This document shows, piece after piece, positions 23,628 through 34,557 of a stretch of 64,000 nt of DNA. How positions within the stretch are numbered: the stretch's first letter is position 1; each line of letters opens with the position of its first letter. The stretch lies in contig NC_057925.1 in NCBI RefSeq assembly GCF_018873765.1, forward strand, positions 3,612,927 to 3,676,926, read 5' to 3'. The notes below the pieces were generated by a model. The model was not told the origin of the DNA and searched no databases. It worked only from the letters and a program-made list of their open reading frames with translations. Source of the DNA: Telopea speciosissima. Taxonomy: Eukaryota; Streptophyta; Magnoliopsida; Proteales; Proteaceae. A program made the position numbers and the translations under genes.

Positions 23628-24059
23628 TTTTTTTTTTGCATAGAAGATTAAGGGTAATTTGGGGTTTTTAAAAAATTAGACATGTCTATGTCATCAATTA
23701 ATGATGTTTTTTAACGGTTAAAGTACGGTTGATAGTAACTTTATAAAATAAGGGAGGGGATGATATTTTTCAAAACTTGGGTATTGGGTTGATATTAAGA
23801 AAACTTAGAGGCGAGGGGATGATATTTACTCTAATAAAATCTTGTATGTTATTAGATGATACATCGAACAATACTGAGAATGCAGGCACAACAAAGAAAT
23901 TTTATTTTTCTAAATAAGAGAGGTACAAGGAGAGAGGAATAAGGAGGTCAAAGGGAGGAGAAAATGGGGAAACCACGTAGGGTGTTCCCTCAGTCAACAA
24001 TGAACAACTTAAAGCCAAGGTTCTTAAAGGAATAGTCCTTAAAGCCACATTGTTGAGGA

Positions 24060-24185
24060 ATAAATTCGGATAAAAATCCTCTACAGTGCACCAATCTGGC
24101 AGTGCACTGAAGTGCAGCCTTGCAAGATCAACACGTGGATGCGGCAACATTCAACTGTGCCAAGCTCAAGAACAAAAACAAATCC
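24060..24185. repeat. Repeat remnant interrupting SDR3 exon 3
   Basis: AAAATCCTCTACAGTGCACC and, farther on, GAGCTTGG-type and AAGCTCAAGAACAAAAAC words match the foldback family at 44747-44986 and 42125-42225. Its left edge coincides with the point where SDR homology stops. Confidence 0.5.
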
Positions 24186-24442
24186 AACTTTCCTCTCTCC
24201 TTTGTACCTATTACATAGCTTTAATAAAGCCTTAAAACACTTTAAGGATGGAAAGTTGGTAGAAGGTAAGTTTTTGTGCATTTGATTTAATAAAATTGGA
24301 GATGGGTCAACAAATTGCTCCTTTATATTGGCATCATAAACATCTACACGGAAAGGAATTTTGTTGAGTGTTAATTTATATACGGAGAGCCCACATCATT
24401 AAATGATGAGAGGGAGGAAAGAGACCCTGTGAGAGAGAGAGA

Positions 24443-24457
24443 GGGGGGGGGGGGGGG
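24443..24457. repeat. Poly-G run after a GA microsatellite
   Basis: GAGAGAGAGAGAG followed by about 15 G in SDR3 intron 2. Confidence 0.85.
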
Positions 24458-25340
24458 AATCTACAATTACCAATAAAGGGGCCATAGTTGCCCAAAAAAG
24501 CAATCGGTAGAAGTCGATTCCTTGACCTCTTGGAGGTGATGCACTCAACTGGTATACCACTGATGACCGACCAACCAAGCTAAAAGTTGTTTACGACTCC
24601 GTTAGGTTAGTTCTAAAAGTATTATTCCATCCATCTTCGGATAAATCCAGTGAAGAACTCACATACCTAATACATGCATATAACAGTGATTTGATGTTCT
24701 ACGAAAAGAAAAGCAAAATTTGAGGATAAAAACTATCAAATTCATAGGTTTTTTTTTTTTTTGGGTGAGTGTGGGTGAATATTTGGAGTTGTTCGAATTC
24801 TTTAAATGATTTGAACTAAGAGTTGGCCTTGTGGAAGTATAAAGATTTGAAGAGTCCCAACATTTGGGAAAAATGAAAGGTTGAAAATATAAGAAGATAT
24901 CAATATAAGGAGGGGTAGATGATTGAGTTTTCCTATGAAAATTGATTAGTAGCCAATCTAAATCATGTCCTTCCTATTGAACGGTTGGATTTGCCAAATC
25001 ATTTTTTGATGCAATACATTAAATGGTCTGCTAATGGATTGACCAATTAGAAGAAACGTTATCTTATATGGGAAAAATTGTAAAAGGGCTTTTGAGTAGC
25101 CCCTAGGAAGGGCTTCCAAAGCAACCCTAATATCATCCTACCACATAGACCAAGTGTGTCGCAATTTAACCGTTGGATAGAGAGGACATGGTCTAGATTA
25201 GCCACGTGTCAAATTGCATACTCATATTCATCCATGATCCGCTGCTTTGGCTCTAACACCGGCCTGCTTTTCCAGAAGATCTACGTCAACTTCGTCATCT
25301 TTGCCGTTGATCTTCTCACAACCATTTCGTAGTTTTCCTG

Positions 25341-25760
25341 CTCATGGAAATGGCCAGAGCCTTCACCGACAAGAACAGCAGTCCCATACAACAACTGATG
25401 TGGATGCTCAATGAGCTGAGCTTCCCTTACGACGACACCGACCAGAACATTTTCTTGCCTCCTACTTCCTCCAGGCACTGTTCGACCGCATTACAGACTC
25501 CGGGAAGCGATGTTGTTGTACTCTCACGTCTACCTCGGAGAGGACTTGCTCATTCGAGTCCTTTAGGAAGATGGTGCTCAAGTTCCAGGAGGGGAGCCCA
25601 TGGACCACCTTTGGCCACGTCTCCTGCAACGGTGCATTCCTGAAGGCATTGGAAGGCGAGTCAAAGCTCTACTTTGTCGACTTGATGTTCGACTCTAGAT
25701 CCCAGAGATGGGAGGCGCGTGAGCTTAGGCCAGTCCTATTCTAGGACTCCGTCACCCGCA
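25341..25760 (+). pseudogene. SHORT-ROOT-like GRAS transcription factor fragment
   Basis: The plus strand reads [33 protein letters not shown], then after a frameshift near 25450 [56 protein letters not shown] and KLYFVDL, until a TAG at about 25741. This is the start of the GRAS domain (leucine heptad region I and the VHIID-like FVDL block) of the SHORT-ROOT subfamily, which controls root patterning in intact form. The remainder of the GRAS domain (PFYRE, SAW) is missing. It lies in intron 1 of the SDR3 pseudogene on the opposite strand and must be a translocated copy. Confidence 0.8.
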
Positions 25761-26346
25761 ACTGGCTCTTCTCCACCGCCGTCACTGATATTAGGTTGGA
25801 AATCGCTGGGCTTAGTCTACCAGGCCGGCTTATGAGAAAGTGAGGACTAGACAAGCTGTCGAGCGTCATGATGGGAAATCACATGGTTGTATCTGCCGCT
25901 ATTTGTCATGTATCGAGTCGTTTTGTAAGCTATGTTTACAACCTTTTTTCTAAGGAAACTTTCGGGTTTATGACTTACCCATACCCTAGTCTGGAAGACC
26001 TTGTCAATTGCATGTACGACAGATTGGTCATATTCCAATCCTTAGTTTTGGATACTTTGTACCCAAACCTTGTATCTCATACATCTTTTCTAAATGAAAC
26101 TCTATTTACCCAGAGAAAAAAATGATACTGCATACCTCCCACATAACATTATTCATGTGAGAGGGTGATATGTCATAAATGTCTCTTCCCTTATTGTCAA
26201 ATTTTAAAAGGATTTCTTTCATTAACCTAAACTGCATACGACAATGTAGGAAATCCTCTCTGTGATTGGGTAACCATTACGATTGTTGGAAACTATAAAA
26301 AATTTCATATTCTAAGCTAATAGAGCACGCAGAGGAAGTGTCTGCC

Positions 26347-26640
26347 ATGGTTTTAAAATTTGGAATCAGATCAGTGAATTAGGAATCGGATCGAAATCGA
26401 TTAACACCAATCCCGATTTCCATCGTTTCTACTCGTTGCTTCTTGAATCGGAATCGGATCCAAATTGGATTCCTAGTCATTTTCTTTGTAATCCATCTTA
26501 AATCAGATCAATTCTCGACTCCTGGATCGATTCGATTTCCACCATAAAATAGCTTAGATTTCCAATTCCTAAAACGATTCAAGCCGATTTCAAAATCCTC
26601 TCTGACCGATTCGGATCCTGATCCCGAGTCTTAAAACCTT
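26347..26640. mobile_element. MITE-like element of the GGTTTTAAA family
   Basis: ATGGTTTTAAAATTTGG at the left pairs with GTCTTAAAACCTTGAT at the right. The interior is full of GAATCGGATCG words. Within SDR3 intron 1. Confidence 0.5.
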
Positions 26641-27129
26641 GATCTACTGCCTGGCTGCCTGCTAAGTGCTAAGTGAAATAAAATTTCCAAGTTGGAAAAG
26701 CCACCAGAGTATGGAGAGAGAAATAGAGGGGTTTACCTCAACAGCTCTGATCTCTGTAGATGAATCTGAAGCTGAAGCGTTTGAAGAGTTTTTCGGTTTC
26801 TTCATTTGATTGATTTCGTCACAGAGAGACTTCAATCGGTCTTTCTTACGAGCAGCGGCGATAATGTTGCAGTCTTCCATGGCGAGATTTTCCATCGAAT
26901 CGATCCCATGCCTCCAGATTTCTCTCCCTTTCGTTGTCTCCCATTCCTTCTTCGATTCAAATCCCACCGACTTACCGAGAGAGAGAGAGAAGCGATTGCG
27001 CAGAGCAAAGTAGCCAACGATCTCGTCTCGGTCTCTGAAGTTTGAATAAATACACCGAAGAAGCCCTCTCCACCAACGAATCTTCAATAACGCTCTACCA
27101 ACATTGAACATCACCTGACTCACCTACCC

Positions 27130-28620
27130 AAAACCGATACGTATCATTTGATACGAGTGATATGATACCGATACCTCAAACCATGATCTAATTACTTGAA
27201 ATTTTTGGAGTCTTTCACATGGAAACACAATGGAACCATAGTGGGAAGATCGGATTTTGATTGGGTGAGTCATCAGAGTTGAGTCAAATGTTTAGAAAAC
27301 CTAGTCCAGAGTAAAAAATGACAAGAGTAGATTATAAATCATCTGAGTTAAATAAAACTCGATATTTTTACCCGAATCATGACAAATTCGACGAGTTTAA
27401 TCATTTTATAAAATAACTCAGGATTAAAAACTAGGAATCAGGTATGAGATTAGTTTGCCATAGGTTCTAATTCGAATCAATCTTAGAATCGATCCGACTT
27501 GGCCTAACTTGGTTTGACTCGATTACCGTTGGTTATACTCAATTAGCGAAGAATCAATTCTAATCAGACCAATGTGTCGATCAATTTCAAGTTGAATCGA
27601 TGGCAAAGTTTTGAAACCTTCTCAAGGTTTACAAAAAAAAAAAAAAAATTTAAAAAAAGGGAAGTTTTCATACATGGCCGTGTAAGCATGCACGATCGTG
27701 TCCCCTCTCACAAAGAGTTGGAAAAGTCATAAACCCCCACCCATTAATTAATGCCTTGAAACTCCCACCCTCTCACGTATATGAAAACTTTCCCCAAAAG
27801 AAAAAAACAGGAAGGGGATGAAGTTTTCTATCTGGGACTATAGCCTAGGCCAAAACTCCCATGTGTCTGTCTCTCTCTTCCTCAAAACAAAGAGGCAGAG
27901 GTGTCTTTTTATATGGGGAGGAGAGATATGTTGTAGACTCATGGAAGTGCTGGTGTAGGCTACACTCCCGATCAGAGTTCTTTTTCCCAACAAGGAAACA
28001 GAAACTGAAAGTGATTACTTGGGTTACTACAGTCTACACTACTACAGTACTACTTACTGGGCTCTCTTTCTATGCCTTAGATGGTGGAAATTCAATTGCG
28101 CTTGGGCCCAATTACATTGTAAAGCTTGAATTAGTTCAATTGTTTAACCTTGACCTGGCCCATACCAGCCCGATATGCGGCCAGACCCTTGCCATCCGTT
28201 TGGTGGAAGCCCACATCGTATTTATACCCTATCGTGTTACTCTATTGGTTGCATCTCCGGCCGCATAGGATCCCATCTCCATTTCAGGGCCCAAATTCAT
28301 TTTACCCAACACAATCCAAGTAAAGTTGCGGAGATGGCTCAAGTATATGGGATCGGCTTCTAGATTGGAGTCAGTCGGAATTAGTCCGGAATCGGCCTGA
28401 ACTCTAGAAATTGGAATTGGAAAGAAAAAGCAAGGATTTCTCATAATCTGATTTATAAATTTTTTTTATTGTTTTTTTGTCGAATCAGATTTGATACAGA
28501 TTACTTCGACCGATAGATATCAATATCAGTATCATTATCGTTATCGACTGAGACTGATACGAGTACCAACACCGATAACTCAAATCTTGGGGGAACAAAA
28601 GAGCCCTTGGGATTGTCATT
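27130..28620. other. Spacer between SDR array and DUF761 gene, repeats only
   Basis: Contains GAATC/GATACCG-rich MITE-like stretches (27130-27180, 27410-27620, 28490-28590), a short foldback at 27658-27795 and no recognisable gene. A 135-codon open stretch at 27861-28268 has no domain and no coding look. Confidence 0.5.
27658..27795. repeat. Short inverted-repeat element
   Basis: GGGAAGTTTTCATACATG at the left is inverse to the right edge CACGTATATGAAAACTTTCC. Confidence 0.55.
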
Positions 28621-28650
28621 TTAAGCTCCAGTACTTGACCTAATTTAGCT

Positions 28651-28800
28651 CGTCTTCAGGGAGCCTAGCACGCCCAGGGTGCTGCTAGCCGTTGGGTTGT
28701 GTCGCACATATCCCTAGGTGTGCGCCAAGTTGTGTGCGGCACAGCTCAGCCGCTGGATGCCCCCTAGCAGCACCCTGGGTGCTGGGCTCCCTGGAGACGA
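28651..28800. repeat. Foldback element, GC-rich
   Basis: The left arm (CGTCTTCAGGGAGCCTAGCA onward, 28651-28688) is inverse to the right arm at 28764-28799 (CTAGCAGCACCCTGGGTGCT onward). A related copy is at 33551-33690; both have a GCGGCACAG...GCTGGATGC core. Confidence 0.8.
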
Positions 28801-28942
28801 TCCTGATCCTGTGGAGGCACTCCAATTTCCTGCGGAGAACAGAGGTTTGTACAGTGTATGTAAAGCTTTGAAGAAGTCAAAAACCCTGTAAGGCCATAAT
28901 AGTGATTGAGCTAAGGACCCAATGGCAATTTAGTAACCTGGC

Positions 28943-28954
28943 CCTTTAAATAGA
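28943..28954 (+). promoter_or_regulatory. Probable TATA box of the DUF761 gene
   Basis: CCTTTAAATAGA about 65 bp upstream of the ATG at 29014, consistent with transcription starting near 28975-28980. Confidence 0.45.
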
Positions 28955-29013
28955 GTCATATGAACAAGAAAGACTACTTTAGTAGGTTAGAGATATAATG
29001 CTCAAACCCAAAA

Positions 29014-29622
29014 ATGGTTGGCCCATCACATCTGAAACCTCTCCAATTTCTTTACCATTTCTCAGTGAAAACCCTCCATAACCCAAATCCAAATTCCATG
29101 AAGATCAAAACCATAGTTCAGTTTCACTTCCTCAGACATTACTGCAGACTTGTGAATGCACTAACTAAAGCCAAGTCCAAGCTCATAGAAATCCTCAAGG
29201 AGAACAGACCTGACTACTACATTGACAGCATCAACAAGAGCATAAAGAACAAGAAGAAGATCAAGAAGCAGAAGAAGCTGTTTGGTTCAATTAGAGCACA
29301 CTACAACTGGTGTTCTTCATATGTGAGACCCATGCCTATGTCTGCTGAGCCTTCTGTAGATGGGTTCAGTGATGTCCATGCCTACTATGATTCTTCATGG
29401 AACTCTGTTTTCCCTGAATGTGAAGATGGAATGGAGTCTCAACTATCAGGTTACCTCAATTGGCTTGAAGAAAAGGTCCCAGACAGTTCAGCAGTTGATA
29501 TAGAGATCGATGAGATTGATCGACTTGCTGCTCAGTTTATCGCGACTTGCCATGACAAATTTAGGTTGGAGAAGCAAGAGTCTTACAGGAGATACCAAGA
29601 AATGATGGCTAGAAGCATGTGA
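29014..29622 (+). CDS. DUF761 domain protein
   Basis: A single-exon frame of 202 aa. The C-terminal about 35 residues (IDRLAAQFIATCHDKFRLEK, then QESYRRYQEMMARSM) are the signature of DUF761, a plant-only family of unknown function also called cotton-fibre-expressed proteins. The middle has a Lys-rich patch (KNKKKIKKQKK) and the Trp/Tyr-rich stretch typical of the family. The ATG at 29014 has A at -3 and G at +4 and is the first after the predicted transcript start. The ATG at 29098 (MKIKTIVQFH) would give 174 aa, which matches the start of conserved sequence better, so the start is uncertain. No signal peptide or membrane segment is clear. A 3' UTR of about 300 bp follows. Confidence 0.85.
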   Translation: MVGPSHLKPLQFLYHFSVKTLHNPNPNSMKIKTIVQFHFLRHYCRLVNALTKAKSKLIEILKENRPDYYIDSINKSIKNKKKIKKQKKLFGSIRAHYNWCSSYVRPMPMSAEPSVDGFSDVHAYYDSSWNSVFPECEDGMESQLSGYLNWLEEKVPDSSAVDIEIDEIDRLAAQFIATCHDKFRLEKQESYRRYQEMMARSM

Positions 29623-29991
29623 GAGTCATAATACTCTGTTTCTTCTTGTGTCCAATTGGTACATGATTTCAGAAATTGGTTTGGTTGTATTTTATGGGTT
29701 GAGTTTTCTTTTCTTCTTTTCTTGTTTCCCTTGATGGGTTTGGAAGAACTGTTATTGTTCTGCAGAAATTATGCAGTTTCAGAGTTCAATGGGTGAAGGA
29801 GCTTCTATGGCCCTTCTTCTCCTTCTTCTTCCTTCTTCCTTCCTCTTCCTCTTCTTTGTTTCCTCTGCTTTTAAGCCATTGTAACTGTAAACATATCATG
29901 GTTGTTTACAAATAATTTTGGTGTATGATGGTTTCCTATTTTGCCCCTCTAATCATTTTTCATGGCTTTTTACACATTAAGCTTTTAGCCT

Positions 29992-30013
29992 CTCTCTCTC
30001 TCTCTCTCTCTCT
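29992..30013. repeat. (CT)n microsatellite
   Basis: Eleven CT units downstream of the DUF761 3' UTR. Confidence 0.9.
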
Positions 30014-30019
30014 TAGAAC

Positions 30020-31830
30020 ATGATAGATGCTTAGTTCAGTCACTAAATTTGTGTCATATGAAATTCAAATTCAAAAGTGAAAAACAGGGAGATCTTCAAA
30101 TCAGGGAAGTTTGACAAGGCACACAAATGCAATCAAGACATACATTCTCCAATATCATGCTTACATAAGAGTAACTGCTCCCTCATGTCACCAAGAGATG
30201 CATTTTAGGTAATTTTGGATCACTCATGCATCCACACCAGATCAAGTAACTCTGTTTTACTCTGTTTATAAGCTAAACAACCCCTCCCCCTCTCAAAACT
30301 CTTGTTGAGTACAACCCCTACATGAACATGATATCTTGAGATTTATAAGCAGATCTTGAGGAGAAATCACAAGTTAATATTGGAGTAAGTAGTTGGAAAT
30401 GGTCTACCTTCACCTTTTTTGGGATCAATATGATAAAATTAATCATGTGGATCGTGCATGGAGATCAATGAGTATACACATAAATTATGGAGGTGCGAAT
30501 GGCGTACCTGGATCCATAGCTGAAACAGAAAACTTGCTTTACGATCACTGTCACACACGAACGTTGGTCTGGTCTCCCCTCTTCCACTTGACTTTAGGTT
30601 TTCTCTGAGCAGTCAATTAATGGGCCAGTGACAACTATTTATAATGGTGAAGGTAGGGACCAACCCTGCATAGAAACTAGGGTTTCCTTCCCATTAAGGA
30701 AACAATACTTTAGGTCCGCACATAGAAACTGGACTCATACCATTAAGACAGATCCCATCAACACAACTAAACCGATTTTAATAACATAAAGTGGGACTAT
30801 GCCAGCCCACCTTATGGAAATCTTACACAATAGGCATCCATGATTGATAATTCTCTAGTAAAAATCCACGTCGTCGATCAAATATGTGTCAGATTCCAAT
30901 CCAAAAGCCTAATCTAGTTGGTGGACAGACTCTCAGATATATGAAGACACAGAAATCCCACACCTAATCGATTTGGGATCTTAACACTCCCCCTCACGTA
31001 TAGGTAGATCAGAACGGTTACACGATTACGGATGCAAGATTGGAAGATTTGAGGGACTCACATGAAAATCCCACTCCTAACTGATGTGAAATCTTAACAA
31101 CATGATTAGGTAAAGGGTCTCCAAAATTATGTAGCAATCTATAACCAAATGTGCAAGTTAGATGTGTTAATCATCTAATTAAGATGGGCTAATTCTTTTA
31201 ATTTGGGAGGACCCTTAGCAAGGAAGGCAGATCCAATGCAATGTGACCTAAAAACTAGAGCCACTTTAAGTTGGGTACTCAATTATCCTTGACTACTACC
31301 TACTGAGAGAAGAAGTTAATCTAGTTGTGGAGGTTAGACCAGTCAATTATTCTTTATAGGGTTTTTTATATAGACAGTAAAAAAAGTGAAGAGACACTAA
31401 AGATGTCTCTTTCATTTCTCCCAGTGTTTTTCTTTGTTTTCTCCTTTATTCCCAACTTCTTTAGCTGCTTTTATGGGAGAGAAATGAAGCTTTATGAGAG
31501 AGCACCTGGGTTCCTTTGGTTTCTTTGTTACCCATTTATGACTACTTTAAGATAAAGTGATTTAACAGAAGCTTCTTTGGATTTTATTCTTTACTCAGAT
31601 GAGTTTACTGCTCATCTTGGCTAGGGCCCTTGCTGTGGCTTTAATTTAAAAATCACATTTCAGATATGTATCTTTGGCATCTTAAGATTTGAGTTTGGAT
31701 GGAACCAGTAAATTTACACACTATAAGAATATAGCACCTTTTATTTCTATAGAATCCTGTGTCTATGTATATAGGGAGAATTTTTATGTTTAAATTAATT
31801 ACATAACACATGTATAAAATATATATTTCT
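30020..31830. other. Intergenic, no gene seen; TRIM-like words near 30890-31100
   Basis: At 30890-31000 the phrase AAAAGCCTAATCTAGTTGG and the block GGGATCTTAACACTCCCCCT resemble the ends of small plant LTR elements. The rest is AT-rich with no domain. Confidence 0.45.
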
Positions 31831-32139
31831 CGGTTGGGATTTCACGCGAAAGCAATGATCCCACGTCGGATGTGAGTAGTCCGATGTGGAGGCTTATAAG
31901 GACTTGATCACTCTCTCCATAATGACATTAGAGCTGGTTTCGAAGGATGGAAAAATCCAACTTGTGGAAGATTTTAGTTCCCACGTGTGCTCCACATGGA
32001 AGGGTGATTATTGTGGGATTCCACACTAAAGAAAGGATCTCACATCAGATGTGAGTAACCCGATGTGAAGGCTTATAAGGACTTGGACACTCTCTTTAAT
32101 GAATAGTTTTTAAGGGTGAGCAATGATCCCACATCAGCT
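31831..32139. mobile_element. Tandem LTR-like remnant of a small TRIM-type element
   Basis: Two direct copies of a sequence including ATGTGAGTA, CCGATGTG and GGCTTATAAGGACTTG occur at about 31851-31917 and 32032-32098. GGCTTATAAGG and CCCACATCGG-type words are usual in TRIM LTRs. No complete element is defined. Confidence 0.4.
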
Positions 32140-32637
32140 TAGTGCATTGGTCCATCGATGTTCAGATGACGATAAATGGCCATGAATTGGTTGAGAATTG
32201 AAACGGCCATCTTCCACGGAGGAATCCGTGATCGTAAACTCCTTGACGCGTTCGAAGTCTTATGCTTAAACTGATCAGTTTATGCTCAAACCAGACCCTG
32301 TGATGATCCTCATTATAGATTCCTCAGAATTCAAATTCAACTTTCAGAGCTTCTTTTTTGAAAGGTTCTTGATGAGCAACTCTGTAGGATTAATGAACAA
32401 TGGGGGTTTTCAGCCATGGCCTGAGCTTTAGCCCAGACCATGATAAGGCAGATAAGCAGATCTTCCCCTGCGATTTTAAAAAGTTAATTTTTAGCTCATA
32501 AAGGAATGGCATGACAGGATTGAATGGTTTGAGCTTGGAAGATTGGGTTCTGTTGAGAGTTGGAGGCCCAACTAGGCCCAAAGATCCAAAATTTGAAGTT
32601 GGGCCTACTGGGCCTCTCTCTAATTTATATATTTGGG

Positions 32638-32638
<1 letters not shown>

Positions 32639-32666
<28 letters not shown>
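32639..32666. repeat. (CT)n microsatellite
   Basis: Fourteen CT units. A 131-codon minus-strand frame crossing it is a by-product of the repeat. Confidence 0.9.
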
Positions 32667-32669
<3 letters not shown>

Positions 32670-32716
32670 CACAACCACCCTTTTGTGAAACCCAACAGGA
32701 AACCCATTAAAACGGT

Positions 32717-33165
32717 TATAAGTAGGACTGTAAAGGATAACCGAAAATCCGAATTCGATCCGCATCCGTATCTGTTTCGGAGCATCCGAATTCGTTTAGA
32801 GATATTCGAAAAAAAATCCGAATACTCCGATAAAAATCCGAGTCCGAATACTTAATTATAAAAAATTAAGTAAATAATGATCTTGAGGGTTTTTGAAGAT
32901 TCAACAGGTTCTAGAATATGAGGAAAAGAGAATCATGATCTAAAACTATGGATTGAGAGTGAATTGCATCCACTAGGGGGAGGAAGGTTCGGGTTACACA
33001 AGGCAGAGGTGTAAACGGATGGTCGAAAATCCGAATTCGATCCGTATCCGAATCCATCCGAATCCGTTTAGAGGTATCCGAATTCGATCAAGAAATATCT
33101 GAATCAGATTACATCCAATCCGTATTTGAGCCAAATCCAATCCATTTACAGGCCTAGTTATAAGT
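32717..33165. mobile_element. Two hAT-MITE relatives
   Basis: 32717-32870 starts AGTAGGACTGTAAAGGATAA; 33004-33155 starts CAGAGGTGTAAACGGATGG and ends CCATTTACAGGCCTA. Both carry CCGAATTCGATCCG-like words as in the 16644-16901 element. I could not find matching target duplications. Confidence 0.45.
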
Positions 33166-33550
33166 TATGTTGCAGAGTGAGTACCAAAAAGGAGAAAAGG
33201 AACAGAGCTTAGTTATTAATTTCATTTTTTTATTTTTAAAGTTTTGGCCCAAAATTTTAGATTGATTCCAAGCGGTTATGGAATCTCTCGTTCGGTCCAT
33301 CAGGCTGTCATTGGAAAGATTTGATCACCAAATCCTTTATAATATTTAAAGCCATAACTAGTAGATTAATTTGTATAGAAATCAATTTTTAAATAACAAA
33401 TTTCATTTTCTTAGATACAATCTATAGTAGTGAGTCATATGTGCATATCTTACCCAAAAAAAAAAAAAAGTGTCATGTGTGCATATAATCTTTAGGGTTG
33501 AGTTTTTCACCCATGCTGAAGGAAGAACCCCCTCACCGCAGATCCGGCTC

Positions 33551-33690
33551 CTCTCCAGGGAGCTCAGCACCTAGGGCACGCCCAGGGGGCATCCAAGGGT
33601 GGGGTGGGGCTGTGCTGCACACACCTAGAGATGTATGCGGCACAGTCCAACGGCTGGATGCTCTCTGGGTGTGCTGGGCTCGTTGGAGAC
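33551..33690. repeat. Foldback element related to 28651-28800
   Basis: CTCTCCAGGGAGCTCAGCAC at the left is inverse to the right end GTGTGCTGGGCTCGTTGGAG, with the same GCGGCACAG...GGCTGGATGC core. Confidence 0.7.
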
Positions 33691-33822
33691 AAGCTCAACT
33701 CCCTCACCACTGCCATCAGTCCCGTTTGATTGGACTAATGAGGGGATTGAGGGGTATTTCCAACCTATACAATAGGAGCGAGAGTTATGATGGCACAAGA
33801 GTCTAATCATTAATGGGGAGCA

Positions 33823-34050
33823 GGGTTTTAGTAATCGGTATCGGTATCGAGATCAGTATTGGTCTCAGTCGATACCAATCCAGATTGGCCTGTATCAGTC
33901 GGATGGTTCTACCCCTAAATTTCAATAAAAATCGGTTTTATCTACATTTTTACTCTTGGTACCCCTAGAGTGGTATCGTATCGGTCAGGAAGATCAATAC
34001 CAATACAAATCAGCCAATATGACCTATCCGATATTGATTACTTCAACCAT
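33823..34050. mobile_element. MITE-like element of the GGTTTTA/ATCGGTATCGG type
   Basis: Begins CAGGGTTTTAGTAATCGGTA, ends ATTGATTACTTCAACCATGG, interior rich in TATCGGT words. Confidence 0.45.
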
Positions 34051-34356
34051 GGTGGGGAGGGATTCTTCTTTTTCAATGAATTTATAAAATGGGAGAGGGT
34101 TCTTGACCAAACGGCACAGGGAAGTGTATTAATGAGGTGCGTTAAAATGGTATTACATATTGAAGGGCAACAAGGTCATTTTATGTGAGGAGGAGAGATA
34201 GATCATAGTTACTTAAAACTTAAAACGGGAGTGGCAAAAGACCTTTGTTAGTATGGTATGTTTAAAATGGTGTAAAATTAGTCAAAAATATGGGTAGACA
34301 ATGTTCAAATATGAAAAATATTGGATCAAAAAACGAAAATATACACAAATAAATTA

Positions 34357-34557
34357 GGACATGGCTCCTGTGCATCCGGGCAGCCAGGCAGCCGGGCTGC
34401 ATATGCAGTGCGCTTTGACCGCCTTACCCTTGTTCAAGCGACTTACCCGAGCAGGGGTAAGGCGGTCAAAGTGCGCTGCCTTGAGCCTCGCGCTGCACAT
34501 GCAGCCCGGCTGCCCGGATGCACAGAATCTTTTTCGTATAAATTATAACTCATGTCC
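34357..34557. repeat. Foldback element with GC-rich arms and a second inner palindrome
   Basis: Outer TAGGACATG/CATGTCCTA, next TGCATCCGGGCAGCC/GGCTGCCCGGATGCA, and an inner pair GACCGCCTTACCC/GGGTAAGGCGGTC. The right side has about 30 bp of unpaired AT-rich sequence before the outer edge. Confidence 0.75.

Larger units (their letters stand above)
20700..23831. mobile_element. Mutator-like element carrying host gene fragments (Pack-MULE)
   Basis: 3,132 bp bounded by long inverted repeats. The outer ends are GAGTAAATATCA (20700-20711) and TGATATTTACTC (23820-23831), and the similarity continues inward for about 130-140 bp on each side with scattered differences. Exact 9-bp direct duplications TAATAAAAT flank it (20691-20699 and 23832-23840). 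Long TIRs plus a 9-bp target duplication define the Mutator superfamily. No transposase is visible. Instead the interior has a phi-class GST fragment (21622-21900), a GC-rich coding-like block (20862-21100) and a second TIR element with an ARM-repeat fragment. It lies between SDR copies 2 and 3. Confidence 0.85.
23948..26970 (-). pseudogene. SDR copy 3, decayed three-exon pseudogene
   Basis: Exon remnants lie in the same order and strand as copies 1 and 2. Exon 3: 23948-24057, with an internal deletion and cut off at its 5' side by a repeat beginning near 24060. Exon 2: only its first part, about 24597-24665, still next to a CTAATACATG acceptor. Exon 1: about 26740-26970, where a deletion removes the TGASSGLG cofactor loop and another joins the AVE codons directly to the donor, removing the NNAG region. 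[20 protein letters not shown] is well preserved. No functional enzyme can be made. An upstream AG run near 26978 parallels the other copies. Confidence 0.85.

Noticed and set aside
32390-32855. Overlapping frames of 131 and 114 codons on opposite strands
   Set aside because: Both cross a CT microsatellite and a MITE-like stretch and have no domain or codon pattern of a gene.
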